A stretch of DNA of 49,467 nucleotides from an uncultured Bacteroidales bacterium (GTDB taxonomy: Bacteria > Bacteroidota > Bacteroidia > Bacteroidales > Paludibacteraceae): positions 1 through 49,467 of the forward strand of contig CAIWCC010000065.1 of the NCBI GenBank assembly GCA_903911085.1, read 5' to 3'. The position numbers were made by a program, and so were the translations under genes. Within the stretch, counting starts at the first letter, position 1, and the number at the start of each line of letters is the position of its first letter. Below are positions 37,245 to 46,265 of the stretch, piece by piece. The notes beneath the pieces were generated by a model. The model searched no databases, was not told where the DNA came from, and worked only from the letters and a program-made list of their open reading frames with translations.

Positions 37245-38513
37245 TTAAACAGTTTCGTTTTCGTCAGCAAATTCGGCATTAAGAATTGCTAAAACGTCGT
37301 CAATCGTTTCCTCTTCAAGGTCGGTGCGGCGCACTAAATCTTGACGTGAAATCGTCAATACACTTTTTGCAGTATCGCAACCAATTGCTTTCAATGCATC
37401 AATAACCCATTGATCAATTTCGTCACTAAATTCATCTAAGTAAATATCTTCAGTTTCAGCCTCTTCGTCTAATTCGCGGAACACATCTAGCGTATAACCA
37501 GTAAGCATTCCTGCCAATTTAATATTAGAACCACCTTTACCAATAGCTTGCGAAACTTCCTCTGGCTTCAAATATATTTCAGCTTTTTTCTCCACTTCGT
37601 TCAAACGAATTGAAGATATTTTTGCTGGACTTAATGCACGCGAAATAAATAAGCTTACATTATTGGTATAATTAATTACATCAATGTTTTCATTACGCAA
37701 TTCACGTACAATTCCGTGAATACGAGTACCTTTAACGCCAACACATGCTCCAACTGGGTCGATACGGTCGTCGTATGATTCAACAGCCACTTTTGCACGT
37801 TCGCCTGGCATACGGGCTATCTTTTTTATAATAATCAGACCCTCTTGAATTTCGGGAACTTCTTGTTCAAAAAGACGTTCTAAAAATACAGGGGAAATAC
37901 GTGAAAGTATAATTTTCGGATTATTATTTTTATTTTCAACCATTGCCACTACAGCTCTAACTGTGTCGCCTTTGCGGTAAAAATCGGAAGGTATTTGTTC
38001 TGATTTTGGCAAAAAAAGTTCATTTCCTTCTTCATCAATAAGAAGCATCTCTTTTTTCCAAATTTGGTATAATTCGCCACTTACTATTTGGCCCACTTTT
38101 TCGCTATATCTGCTAAAAATACTATCTTTTTGTAATTCTAAAATTTTTGAAGATAAAGTCTGTCTCAAAGTTAAAATTGCACGACGGCCAAAACTTAGAA
38201 AATCAACAAGTTCTGTAACATCTTCATCAATTTCGTAATCCTCATCTATTTTTTTAGCATCTGAAAGCGATATTTCTAAATTAGGGTCTTCTAAGTCTTC
38301 ATCTGCCACAACGACACGGTTGCGATAGATTTCGAAGTCGCCTTTATCTGGATTGATAATCACATCGTAATTTTCGTCAGTACCAAACATTTTGGAAATG
38401 ACATTACGGAAAGATTCCTCCATTACACTAATTAAAGTACTTCTATCAATGCTTTTTAGCTCTTTAAACTCCGAAAAAGTATCAATTAAGCTAACAGTTT
38501 CTTTTTTACTCAT
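37245..38513 (-). CDS. nusA: Transcription elongation/termination factor NusA
   Basis: 422 residues. The N-terminal RNA-polymerase-binding domain (~1-130), S1 domain, and KH1/KH2 RNA-binding domains are recognisable; P-G-E-R-A-K-V-A-V-E, D-P-V-G-A-C-V-G-V-K-G-T-R and A-I-G-K-G-G-S-N-I-K-L-A are diagnostic. An acidic C-terminal segment follows (D-I-Y-L-D-E-F), without the full duplicated AR repeats of E. coli NusA, as is usual for the phylum. It starts 3 bp after the rimP stop, so the two are tightly coupled, and infB follows. NusA modulates pausing, termination and antitermination. Confidence 0.96.
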   Translation of the reverse strand: MSKKETVSLIDTFSEFKELKSIDRSTLISVMEESFRNVISKMFGTDENYDVIINPDKGDFEIYRNRVVVADEDLEDPNLEISLSDAKKIDEDYEIDEDVTELVDFLSFGRRAILTLRQTLSSKILELQKDSIFSRYSEKVGQIVSGELYQIWKKEMLLIDEEGNELFLPKSEQIPSDFYRKGDTVRAVVAMVENKNNNPKIILSRISPVFLERLFEQEVPEIQEGLIIIKKIARMPGERAKVAVESYDDRIDPVGACVGVKGTRIHGIVRELRNENIDVINYTNNVSLFISRALSPAKISSIRLNEVEKKAEIYLKPEEVSQAIGKGGSNIKLAGMLTGYTLDVFRELDEEAETEDIYLDEFSDEIDQWVIDALKAIGCDTAKSVLTISRQDLVRRTDLEEETIDDVLAILNAEFADENETV

Positions 38514-38516
38514 GAC

Positions 38517-38984
38517 CTATTTGAATCTAATAATATATTTTGTGGATTTTATCTCTTCGTAAAAGAATGTAAGAGTTTCTGTTACAATTATTTTCCGTTT
38601 TGCGCCTTCAGGTTTTTCTGTCTTTTCAATATCTAACATAAATTTATCATCACTTACTTCAATCAAAATACCAGTATATTTCAAACCTGTTTTAGTTAAT
38701 ACCTCAACCTCATTACCAATGTTTTTTTGGTATTGCTTCAACACTTTAAATGGTGATGTAAGTCCTGCAGAACTCACTTCCAATTCATAATCCTCCACTT
38801 CGCGATCCAATTGCGACTCAATGTGTCGGTTAATTTCCATGCAAAATTCAATAGTAACACCCTCAAATGAATCAATTTCTACAGAAATTTGATTATCTGG
38901 AGTAACATTTACGTCTACTAAATAATAGTCTTTGTCGACAATATACTGGTCAACAATCTGATATACAATATCTTTTGAAATCAT
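38517..38984 (-). CDS. rimP: Ribosome maturation factor RimP
   Basis: 155 residues from ATG 38984 (M-I-S-K-D-I-V-Y). An upstream in-frame ATG at 39032 lies only about 9 bp from the inferred transcription start and its extra 16 residues come from a DNA palindrome, so the internal start is preferred. RimP helps 30S maturation. The conserved D-V-N-V-T-P-D-N and the Y-E-L-E-V-S-S-A-G-L-T-S-P-F motif are present. First gene of rimP-nusA-infB, with a clear promoter. Confidence 0.93.
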   Translation of the reverse strand: MISKDIVYQIVDQYIVDKDYYLVDVNVTPDNQISVEIDSFEGVTIEFCMEINRHIESQLDREVEDYELEVSSAGLTSPFKVLKQYQKNIGNEVEVLTKTGLKYTGILIEVSDDKFMLDIEKTEKPEGAKRKIIVTETLTFFYEEIKSTKYIIRFK

Positions 38985-39006
38985 ACTTAACAATAATTTA
39001 ACAAAC

Positions 39007-39026
39007 GAGGGGACTGTTGTCCCCTC
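39007..39026 (-). promoter_or_regulatory. Palindromic hairpin in the rimP leader
   Basis: Arms GAGGGGAC and GTCCCCTC pair perfectly over a 4-nt loop, placing an 8-bp GC-rich hairpin 23 nt upstream of the rimP ATG, in the 5' untranslated region. There is no T-run, so it is not a classical terminator; a 5'-end stabiliser or autoregulatory target are options. Confidence 0.6.
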
Positions 39027-39047
39027 ATCCATACGCTATTTCGGGGA

Positions 39048-39079
39048 CAAAAGTACAAAATAATTCTTTATCCCACAAA
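39048..39079 (-). promoter_or_regulatory. Promoter of rimP-nusA-infB
   Basis: On the minus strand TTTG (39076-39079), a 20-bp spacer and TACTTTTG (39048-39055) match the Bacteroidota consensus closely. Transcription would start near 39041. Confidence 0.75.
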
Positions 39080-39185
39080 GATTTATGATAAAAAAATGAA
39101 TGGAAATTTGATTTCAAACATTTTTAATTGATTTTGAAGTAGCTTTTCATCAGATTTAAATACTTTTATTTTTATAAATCAGCTA

Positions 39186-39215
39186 ATTGTATAGCAAATA
39201 AAATTAGTATCTTTG
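39186..39215 (+). promoter_or_regulatory. Promoter of butyrate kinase gene
   Basis: ATTG (39186-39189, one base off TTTG), an 18-bp spacer and TATCTTTG (39208-39215). Transcription would start near 39222, 23 bp before the ATG. It diverges from the rimP promoter. Confidence 0.6.
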
Positions 39216-39244
39216 TAGTTTATTTTTAATTAGTTTCCACTGCT

Positions 39245-40309
39245 ATGTACAAAATTCTATCCATAAATCCAGGCTCTACTTCCACCAAATTTGCTGTTTA
39301 TGAAAACGAGACGCTTATTTGTTTACATACTATTCGTCATTCTGTGGAAGATTTGAAACCATTTTTATCACTACTTGATCAATGTTCTTTTCGAAAAAAA
39401 TTGATGTTGGATTATTTGCAAAAAGATGGAATTTTCTTGTCCGATTTATCAGCTGTGGTTGGACGCGGTGGTTTAATTCGACCTGTGGAATCGGGAGTTT
39501 ACACTGTGAACGAAAAGCTAATAACCGACTTAAAATCACCACATACACTTGAACATGCAAGTAATTTAGGTGGAATTATTGCGTTGGAAATTGCATCAAA
39601 TATACCAAACTGTAAAGCTTACATTGCCGACCCGGTAGTAGTTGACGAATTTCAGGAAGTGTCGCGCATAAGTGGACTACCAGAATTACCACGTCGCTCA
39701 ATGTTTCATGCTTTAAATCACAAAGCCATTGGACGAAAATATGCTGAGACAATTGGTACCGAATATGAAAAATTAAATCTAGTGATAGCACATTTGGGTG
39801 GTGGCATTTCGGTAGCAGCACATTTAAAAGGCAAAGTTATTGACTCAAACCAAGGTCTTGGAGGTTATGGACCATTTTCGCCAGAACGTGCTGGAACTTT
39901 AGATGCTGGATTATTAGTAGAAATGTGTTTTTCTGAAAAATATTCAGAATCGGAAATTCAACAAATGTTAGTCGGAAATGGGGGCTTGATGGCACATTTA
40001 GGAATTAACGATACAAAAATTATTGAACAACAATCTGAAAACGGAAATAAGACTGCAAAATTGCTTTTAGAAGCTATGGCATATAATGTAGGCAAAGAAA
40101 TTGGCTCAATGTTGGCAGTTTTGCATGGAAGTGCCGATGCAGTCATACTTACTGGTGGAATTGCACATAGCAAATTGATAATTGATTATATAAAACAAAT
40201 GATAACTCCACTTGCTAAATTTGCTGTTTTTCCGGGCGAAGACGAAATGGAGGCTTTGGCTATGAGCGGATTAAGAGTTTTAAGAGGTGAATTGGCTAAA
40301 GATTATTGA
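39245..40309 (+). CDS. buk: Butyrate kinase
   Basis: 354 residues, ASKHA-fold acyl kinase. It converts butyryl phosphate and ADP to butyrate and ATP, or acts on branched-chain acyl phosphates. The N-terminal phosphate-binding motif S-I-N-P-G-S-T-S-T-K and G-R-G-G-L-I-R, H-L-G-G-G-I-S-V-A and I-L-T-G-G-I-A-H motifs are intact, and length is normal for Buk. Phosphate butyryltransferase (ptb), usually adjacent, is not in the window. Its last 30 bp overlap the tail of a decayed convergent gene. Confidence 0.95.
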   Translation: MYKILSINPGSTSTKFAVYENETLICLHTIRHSVEDLKPFLSLLDQCSFRKKLMLDYLQKDGIFLSDLSAVVGRGGLIRPVESGVYTVNEKLITDLKSPHTLEHASNLGGIIALEIASNIPNCKAYIADPVVVDEFQEVSRISGLPELPRRSMFHALNHKAIGRKYAETIGTEYEKLNLVIAHLGGGISVAAHLKGKVIDSNQGLGGYGPFSPERAGTLDAGLLVEMCFSEKYSESEIQQMLVGNGGLMAHLGINDTKIIEQQSENGNKTAKLLLEAMAYNVGKEIGSMLAVLHGSADAVILTGGIAHSKLIIDYIKQMITPLAKFAVFPGEDEMEALAMSGLRVLRGELAKDY

Positions 40310-40999
40310 TTTTTTCAAAGTTATGTAAAATCGAGACTTAAAAGCATCTAAAAGACCGAATTTCAGGTCAACAAGGTAAAAATATTTCATATTGAGACGA
40401 ACAATAAAATTTGGCTGCAACCATAAGTCAGCAAAGCCCTTACCCATTTCTGGTTCAGAATGTACAACAAAATAATTGGCACTATTGAGATAAACTAAGT
40501 GAAACATCTGCACTGTTTTTTCACCGTCGACAAAGTCACGAACAGAAGTTTGTTTGGATATTTGTTCCGAAAAGTAATTGAAAAAAGGTATCCAATCGCC
40601 AGCATAGACCATTTTGTGAGCCATTTCGGACAATAACATATATTCTAAATTAAAAATTTCAGCTTCACTAAAACCCTCCATCAAATAAGAAAACATCACT
40701 GTACGAATTGCTATATTAGGAACACGAAGTACAATTTCATCTTCCTCAATTCTATTATTAGTCAGAATCCCAAAGTAGTAAAATAGTGAGAAAAAATTTT
40801 CTTTATTTGCTAATTCTTCAGCTGGAAATGAAATTGCAATAGTTGTGCGAATTTCACCATTTTCTGCAATTTTCTTAATCGTGGAAAAGTTTCCATTCAC
40901 TTTTTTATCCAAAATAATCAAATTCCGTAATTTTCCGTAGTCTATTTTAATATTATCTTCAATCAAAATATCTGGGCTACCTTCATGGAATTTGGAGTA
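40280..40999 (-). pseudogene. Fragment of an AAA-ATPase-like / PD-(D/E)XK nuclease family protein
   Basis: The frame begins just after a TGA at 41000-41002 and reads Y-S-K-F-H-E-G-S-P-D-I-L. Its first in-frame start is only a TTG at 40966. The sequence F-P-A-E-E-L-A-N-K-E-N-F-F-S-L-F and the later G-K-G-F-A-D-L-W-L, Y-L-V-D-L-K-F match the middle and nuclease part of the Bacteroidota AAA-ATPase_like/DUF1703 proteins, which are usually over 500 residues. The N-terminal ATPase half (Walker motifs) is missing, and the end after Y-L-V-D-L-K diverges from the family, suggesting a frameshift or deletion. The 3' end runs 30 bp into buk. Decay of a mobile or accessory gene is inferred. Confidence 0.6.
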
Positions 41000-41157
41000 T
41001 CATAAACCTATAAATACCAGACAATTATACACATTTACAAATATTTAGCTTTCAATTTACTACAATTGAAACTCATATTTTATTTCAAAATGACAAACTT
41101 TTTTTTGCAAAAAGAAACTGAACTTTGAAAGTACATAAATAATGTTTCATATAAGAT

Positions 41158-41210
41158 TGCAAATGTAACAATAGTGATATTAAGAATTAAAACTATAGCT
41201 TACATTTGCA
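41158..41210 (+). promoter_or_regulatory. Inverted repeat overlapping a promoter -7 box upstream of the GH30 gene
   Basis: TGCAAATGTAA (41158-41168) and its exact complement TTACATTTGCA (41200-41210) lie 42 bp apart start to start. The right arm contains TACATTTG (41201-41208), a -7 box match, and no TTTG -33 box is seen. A regulator binding the pair would overlap the promoter. The rest of the 41000-41332 gap is AT-rich without a gene. Confidence 0.45.
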
Positions 41211-41332
41211 GCTAATTCGCATTGAAATATTTTTAAAAAATCAAATCAAAATAAAGTCAACAAAAAAGTTAGTCAAAATTCAAAACAACATTTTCAACAC
41301 GCCAAATTAACTCGTATATACAAATTAATAAC

Positions 41333-42769
41333 ATGTCAAAAAAACTACTATTAATCACACTCATCGCAATTTCAAGTATTTATTCCAATGCTCAGGTGGC
41401 AGCCACTATCGACTTTGGACAAGTAAAACAAATTATAGACGGATTTGGAGTTAGCACTGCATGGCATGGCACAATATCCGAAAAAGAAGCTGATATCGCT
41501 TTTGGCAATTCCACTTCGGAACAACTAGGATTGAATATATTGCGTGTACGCATCGACCCAAGTTCATCCAATTGGGTAACTGAAAAGATGAACGCTGCAA
41601 AAGCAAAAAGTAGAGGAGCATTAATACTTGCAACACCATGGACGCCACCAGCTTATATGAAAACCAATAATAATGCGGTGGGTGGTGAGCTGTTACCAAC
41701 ACAGTATGTTGCTTATGCCGAACATCTAAAGGATTTTTGCAAATATCTAGGAAATGTAGATGTGGTATCGCTCCAAAATGAGCCAAACATAACGGTGGGT
41801 TACGAATCGTGCACATGGAGTGCAGCGCAAATGCTTGAATTTTGCAAAACGAACGCACCTGCTATTGGAAAACCCGTAATGGCTCCCGAAGCTTACAATT
41901 TTGCATATTCAACTTCCGACCCAATATTGAATGATCCAATAGCTTGTGCCAATATCCAGTACGTTGGTGGACACTTATATGGAACAACCACAAGAAGTTA
42001 TCCACTGGCAGTTACAAAAGGGAAAAAGCTATGGATGACCGAATTTGCTTACAATCCCGATTCGATAGGAACTTGCATGACTATGGCCAAAGACATTTTG
42101 GATTGCTTAAATGGAAATATGAATGCTTTTGTATATTGGTATCTTCGCCAGCCTGGTTGCAATATTATCAATACCGATGGCACATTAAAACTGAAAGGCT
42201 ACACATTGGCACAATTCTCAAAATTTATTCGCCCCGGATATTATCGTGTAAGTGCCACTTATCAACCCAATTCAAAAATCTATTTGGTTGCTTTCAAAGG
42301 CTCTACTCAGGATGTTTTAGTTGCTGTTAATCAAAATACGGTTGCAAAAACACAAGTTTACAACTTCAAGAACATGAACATAATGAGTGCTTCAAAATTT
42401 GTGACATCAGACACAAAAAGGCTCACTAATACTGAAACAATTACAGCTACAAACAATTCATTTACAGATAATTTGGATGCTAGAAGCATAACCACTTACG
42501 TTATAAAAAGAACACCATCAGCAATAAATGAAACTCCAGTTGCGGACATAAATATATTTCCAAATCCGGCTGAAGATTTTATACAATTATCGACCACAGA
42601 CAATGTAAAAAGCGTGAACATTTTCAATTTACAGGGACAGAAAATACAGATTTTCAATAATCTAGTTATCCCCACATTAGATATTTCGTCACTACAATGT
42701 GGAACTTATGTAATTCAGGTAAGCCTAATTAATGGTGCTGAAAAACGAATGAAATTTTTCAAGAAATAA
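41333..42769 (+). CDS. Secreted GH30-family glycosidase with T9SS sorting domain
   Basis: 478 residues. Signal peptide M-S-K-K-L-L-L-I-T-L-I-A-I-S, cleavage near S-N-A-Q. A GH30 TIM barrel follows: D-G-F-G-V-S-T near the start, S-L-Q-N-E-P-N with probable acid/base E150, and L-W-M-T-E-F with probable nucleophile E237, followed by the side beta-sandwich. The C-terminal ~80 residues form a T9SS sorting domain (I-F-P-N-P-A-E-D-F ... K-R-M-K-F-F-K-K). GH30 enzymes include endo-xylanases, beta-1,6-glucanases and glucosylceramidases; the exact subfamily is not certain. It leads the carbohydrate cluster with the GH78 gene 68 bp downstream. Confidence 0.85.
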   Translation: MSKKLLLITLIAISSIYSNAQVAATIDFGQVKQIIDGFGVSTAWHGTISEKEADIAFGNSTSEQLGLNILRVRIDPSSSNWVTEKMNAAKAKSRGALILATPWTPPAYMKTNNNAVGGELLPTQYVAYAEHLKDFCKYLGNVDVVSLQNEPNITVGYESCTWSAAQMLEFCKTNAPAIGKPVMAPEAYNFAYSTSDPILNDPIACANIQYVGGHLYGTTTRSYPLAVTKGKKLWMTEFAYNPDSIGTCMTMAKDILDCLNGNMNAFVYWYLRQPGCNIINTDGTLKLKGYTLAQFSKFIRPGYYRVSATYQPNSKIYLVAFKGSTQDVLVAVNQNTVAKTQVYNFKNMNIMSASKFVTSDTKRLTNTETITATNNSFTDNLDARSITTYVIKRTPSAINETPVADINIFPNPAEDFIQLSTTDNVKSVNIFNLQGQKIQIFNNLVIPTLDISSLQCGTYVIQVSLINGAEKRMKFFKK

Positions 42770-42837
42770 CTGCTAATCAATCCATTTCTCATTAACACAA
42801 ATTGCACTCATAATTATTATAATCACATTCTAATCAA

Positions 42838-45800
42838 ATGAAAACAAAATTTTTAATTATTGCCTGTTTATTATTGACTGTTGCCGTGAAAGCAATCAAT
42901 GTTGTAGACTTACGTTGCGAAAACGAAAAAACTCCCATTGGAGTAGATCGCTTGTCGCCCCGATTTAGCTGGAAACTAACTACTAGCGGAGCAGAACGCG
43001 GATTGAATCAGTCTTCCTACCGAATTCAGGTTGGTAAAACAGCGAACGCTTCAGATGTTTGGGATAGTGGAGTTATTTCTAAAGCGCAACAAACTAACAT
43101 ATTATTTAGCGGTAAAACCCTTGAAAGCCACACCAAATATTACTGGACAGTGACTGTTACAGACAGCCAGGGTTCAGTAGCAAGTTCTACATCTTCCTTT
43201 ACAACCGGGCTTTTTAATGCATCAGACTGGCAGGGAAGATGGATAAAATACCCAGTAACTATAAGCGCCAATCAGCAAATTTGGTTTCGTAAGAATATTA
43301 CTCTAACAGAAGACGCCGGTCGCGCCATTGCGTATGTTGCTTCGCTTGGAAACCACGAACTTTATGTAAATGGACAAAAGGTTGATGATAGGGTACTTGC
43401 GCCTTGCCTGACAAGTTACACTGATCGAATCCTATATGTTGGCTATGACGTAACTTCATTATTGAAAAAAGGACAAAATACCGTTGCTATTTGGTATGCA
43501 CCAGGCTGGACACGTTACCAAGGTGCAGCTTACGCTCACATTGTGAATGTACAAATGGAAGTAACCTACGCTTCGGGCACTACTGCCAGCTTCAGTTCTA
43601 ATACAGAATGGAAATGCAAAGCGGCTAATGGAATTAGTTCTGCCCAATGCCAATATGAACATCATGGCGGAGAAATAATTGATGCTACAACTTATGACCC
43701 AACCTGGAACACCACAGCTTGTACAGAAGATGCTACATGGTTAAATGCAGGTGTTGGAACGACCGCTTTGACACTTACTGCACAGCTTATGCCAGCCACT
43801 AAAAAAATTGGAGATCCTATTGTTGGAAATTTGAATAATTTGACCCCCAATTCGACTAACTTAAGGCTTTTTATGGGTAAAAACTATACCGGTTGGACAG
43901 AAGTGAAACTTACGGGAATGACAAAAGGAGCTGTAATCAAGGTCAATTTTTGCGATGACAACAGTTATATAACCCAATGGGACCAGATTCTTACTTATAC
44001 TTGTTCAGGAGTAAATGGTGAAGTAGCATGCAATCATTTTAACTTTAATGGAGGTGGTTACATTACTTTGGAAGGCGTTGCAAAGGAGAATATTGTATCT
44101 ATCACCGGATACTCACTGGGTAACGATTTGGCAAGGACAGGTTTCTTTAAATGTTCGGATGATTTAATAAATCAGATTTACGAGACTGATCTTTACACCT
44201 ATCGCAGTTGTACCACTGAGGGATATACAAGTGATTGTCCACACCGCGAACGCCTGGGTTACGGAGAAGAGTCGTATGCAACGGCCTGGGGAATTGGCTT
44301 TCCGAATTACGATATTAATTCGTATATGGACAAACATATTCAGGATTGGATTGATGTGCAGGATGTTTCAACCGGAAGAATTCTGAATACCGCACCACAA
44401 ACTTTCTGGAATTCGTATGGTGGTTTGCTTTGGGGTTCGGCTGGCGTAAATCTGGCGAATGAATTATATCGGAATACAGGTGATGTTAATGCGCTTCGCA
44501 AAATCTATCCTTCTACAAAAAGTTGGATTAATTTTATGGCAGGTAAAGTTACGAATGAACTTTTCCCATTGGCAGCTAGTACCGAAAGAGGTATGTATCT
44601 GGGAGATTGGGGAATGCCAAATGGAAGTATGGGTTGGGGAAACGAAGCACCAGCTCAGTATTTCAACAACTGTGTGTTTTGCCTTAATCTGATAAATGCA
44701 ATTAATACCATCAACTTACTTCAGGGCACCGATGGAGTTAATTACGCAGCCGACCTTCAGCTATATCAGAACATGCTCAATGTTTTACGCACCAATATAC
44801 ACAGCGCCTTTTACAATAGCACAACGGGATTATACTCTCAAGGAACAATGGTGCAGCAAGCCTTTGCATTGCTTGTGGGAGTAGTTCCGGATAACTGTCG
44901 TGCGACCGCTTTGGAGGCTTTCAATAAAATTAAGCTTCAGAAATCATATCTCGACATGGGTAGTTCAGGATTACCTATTCTACTTCGTTATCTGGAAGAA
45001 GAAAACATGGACAATGATTTTATGTATAAATGCCTATCGAGTACTGTATTTCCAAGTTATGGTTATTTTATAAAAGGCAAAGGCGAATCATGCTGGCCAG
45101 AATTTTGGGGTGATAATACAACCACTTCTACTTCGCAAAGTAGCCACATACACACTTGCTACACAGGAATTTCTAGTTGGATGACGAAATGTTTGGCTGG
45201 TATCAATGTTGACAAAAATCAACCGGGAATGCGTAATGTCATTATCAAACCATACATTAGCACAGCAAATGGAAAATTGACGAGTGCCAGCATGGAACAA
45301 GTTACCATTTACGGTTCTGTACGAAGTGCATGGACACGTACAGGGCAGGCTGTAACACTTGCTTGTTCAATTCCAGTAAATAGTAGCGCTACCATTTATT
45401 TGCCCACGACAGATATTTCCACCATTACAGAAAATGGAACGCCAATTTCTTCTATCTCCAACATTACTTTTATCGAAACAAAGGATGGATTTTCTGTTTA
45501 TCAGGTAGGTTCAGGGGAGTACAGTTTTGGCCTTACTATTCCGGTAACAACTGCGCTGCAAGGTTACAACCCCATCATCATTCCCAACAGTGCCGTCGAT
45601 ATGTCTAATTATTTTAAAGCAGATGCCAATGTTGTGCAACAGAAAGTTGCGTCAGCAACCGTTGGCAGTTATCCTTATTATCGCCTGTCTTGTGCTAAGG
45701 GAGTCAATTCTGTAGTTTTTTATGTTCAATCGAAAGAATCGGCAAAGATGGATTTAAGTCTGTGGCTGAATACCTTCGACAAAACGAATCTCAATAGCAT

Positions 45801-46212
45801 TGTAATCAGCATCTATAAGGATGCTGATTTAACTCAAAAAGCCACAGATGATCTTACTTTCAGTAACTTTACTTCCAATACCCTGGGTTGCTCAGCTTGG
45901 GAGTCGCCTGGTGTGCTAAAAAAAATGGGAAACATTACCTTGCTGACAGGCACTTATTTCATCAAGATAACAATAACAGCAGCAGCCATTTACGGCGTTC
46001 ACCTAAACGGTCTGATACTTACCAAAACTGGCAACACAGCTTTAAAACCAGTATTATACAATGAAATTCAGCCTTTGAAAATTTATAATATAATGGGATG
46101 CCTTGTTTATCAAGGCATTAATACAATTTCTAAAGCCCTGATAAATTTACCTTACGGTGTATATGTAGTGAATGGAACGAAGATTATAAATGTTGCCGGC
46201 AAAACTTTATAA
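42838..46212 (+). CDS. Alpha-L-rhamnosidase (GH78) with C-terminal T9SS-like tail
   Basis: 1,124 residues. Signal peptide M-K-T-K-F-L-I-I-A-C-L-L-L. GH78 order: N-terminal beta-sandwich with V-D-L-R-C-E-N-E-K-T-P-I-G-V and R-F-S-W-K-L; a Bac_rhamnosid_N domain with W-Y-A-P-G-W; the (alpha/alpha)6 catalytic barrel with T-S-D-C-P-H-R-E-R-L-G-Y-G-E-E-S holding the acid Glu in the R-E-R motif; and a C-terminal beta-domain. After ~900 residues there is an extra sandwich and a sorting-like tail ending V-A-G-K-T-L. It releases terminal alpha-L-rhamnose. The usual G-D-A-Q after the catalytic motif reads G-E-E-S. Confidence 0.9.
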   Translation: MKTKFLIIACLLLTVAVKAINVVDLRCENEKTPIGVDRLSPRFSWKLTTSGAERGLNQSSYRIQVGKTANASDVWDSGVISKAQQTNILFSGKTLESHTKYYWTVTVTDSQGSVASSTSSFTTGLFNASDWQGRWIKYPVTISANQQIWFRKNITLTEDAGRAIAYVASLGNHELYVNGQKVDDRVLAPCLTSYTDRILYVGYDVTSLLKKGQNTVAIWYAPGWTRYQGAAYAHIVNVQMEVTYASGTTASFSSNTEWKCKAANGISSAQCQYEHHGGEIIDATTYDPTWNTTACTEDATWLNAGVGTTALTLTAQLMPATKKIGDPIVGNLNNLTPNSTNLRLFMGKNYTGWTEVKLTGMTKGAVIKVNFCDDNSYITQWDQILTYTCSGVNGEVACNHFNFNGGGYITLEGVAKENIVSITGYSLGNDLARTGFFKCSDDLINQIYETDLYTYRSCTTEGYTSDCPHRERLGYGEESYATAWGIGFPNYDINSYMDKHIQDWIDVQDVSTGRILNTAPQTFWNSYGGLLWGSAGVNLANELYRNTGDVNALRKIYPSTKSWINFMAGKVTNELFPLAASTERGMYLGDWGMPNGSMGWGNEAPAQYFNNCVFCLNLINAINTINLLQGTDGVNYAADLQLYQNMLNVLRTNIHSAFYNSTTGLYSQGTMVQQAFALLVGVVPDNCRATALEAFNKIKLQKSYLDMGSSGLPILLRYLEEENMDNDFMYKCLSSTVFPSYGYFIKGKGESCWPEFWGDNTTTSTSQSSHIHTCYTGISSWMTKCLAGINVDKNQPGMRNVIIKPYISTANGKLTSASMEQVTIYGSVRSAWTRTGQAVTLACSIPVNSSATIYLPTTDISTITENGTPISSISNITFIETKDGFSVYQVGSGEYSFGLTIPVTTALQGYNPIIIPNSAVDMSNYFKADANVVQQKVASATVGSYPYYRLSCAKGVNSVVFYVQSKESAKMDLSLWLNTFDKTNLNSIVISIYKDADLTQKATDDLTFSNFTSNTLGCSAWESPGVLKKMGNITLLTGTYFIKITITAAAIYGVHLNGLILTKTGNTALKPVLYNEIQPLKIYNIMGCLVYQGINTISKALINLPYGVYVVNGTKIINVAGKTL

Positions 46213-46232
46213 TCTTCTATTAATTACAATTC

Positions 46233-46260
46233 AAGGATGGTATTTAACAAAACCATCCTT
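46233..46260. terminator. Convergent terminator between the two rhamnosidase genes
   Basis: Arms AAGGATGGT (46233-46241) and ACCATCCTT (46252-46260) pair over a 10-nt A-rich loop in a 53-bp gap between converging genes. Confidence 0.7.
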
Positions 46261-46265
46261 AGTCA

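Noticed and set aside
38985-39032. Upstream rimP start
   Set aside because: It encodes the leader palindrome and starts about 9 bp from the inferred transcription start; M-I-S-K fits RimP N-termini.
41451-41858. A 135-codon minus-strand frame inside the GH30 gene
   Set aside because: It is fully contained in a well-supported enzyme gene and has no recognisable motif.
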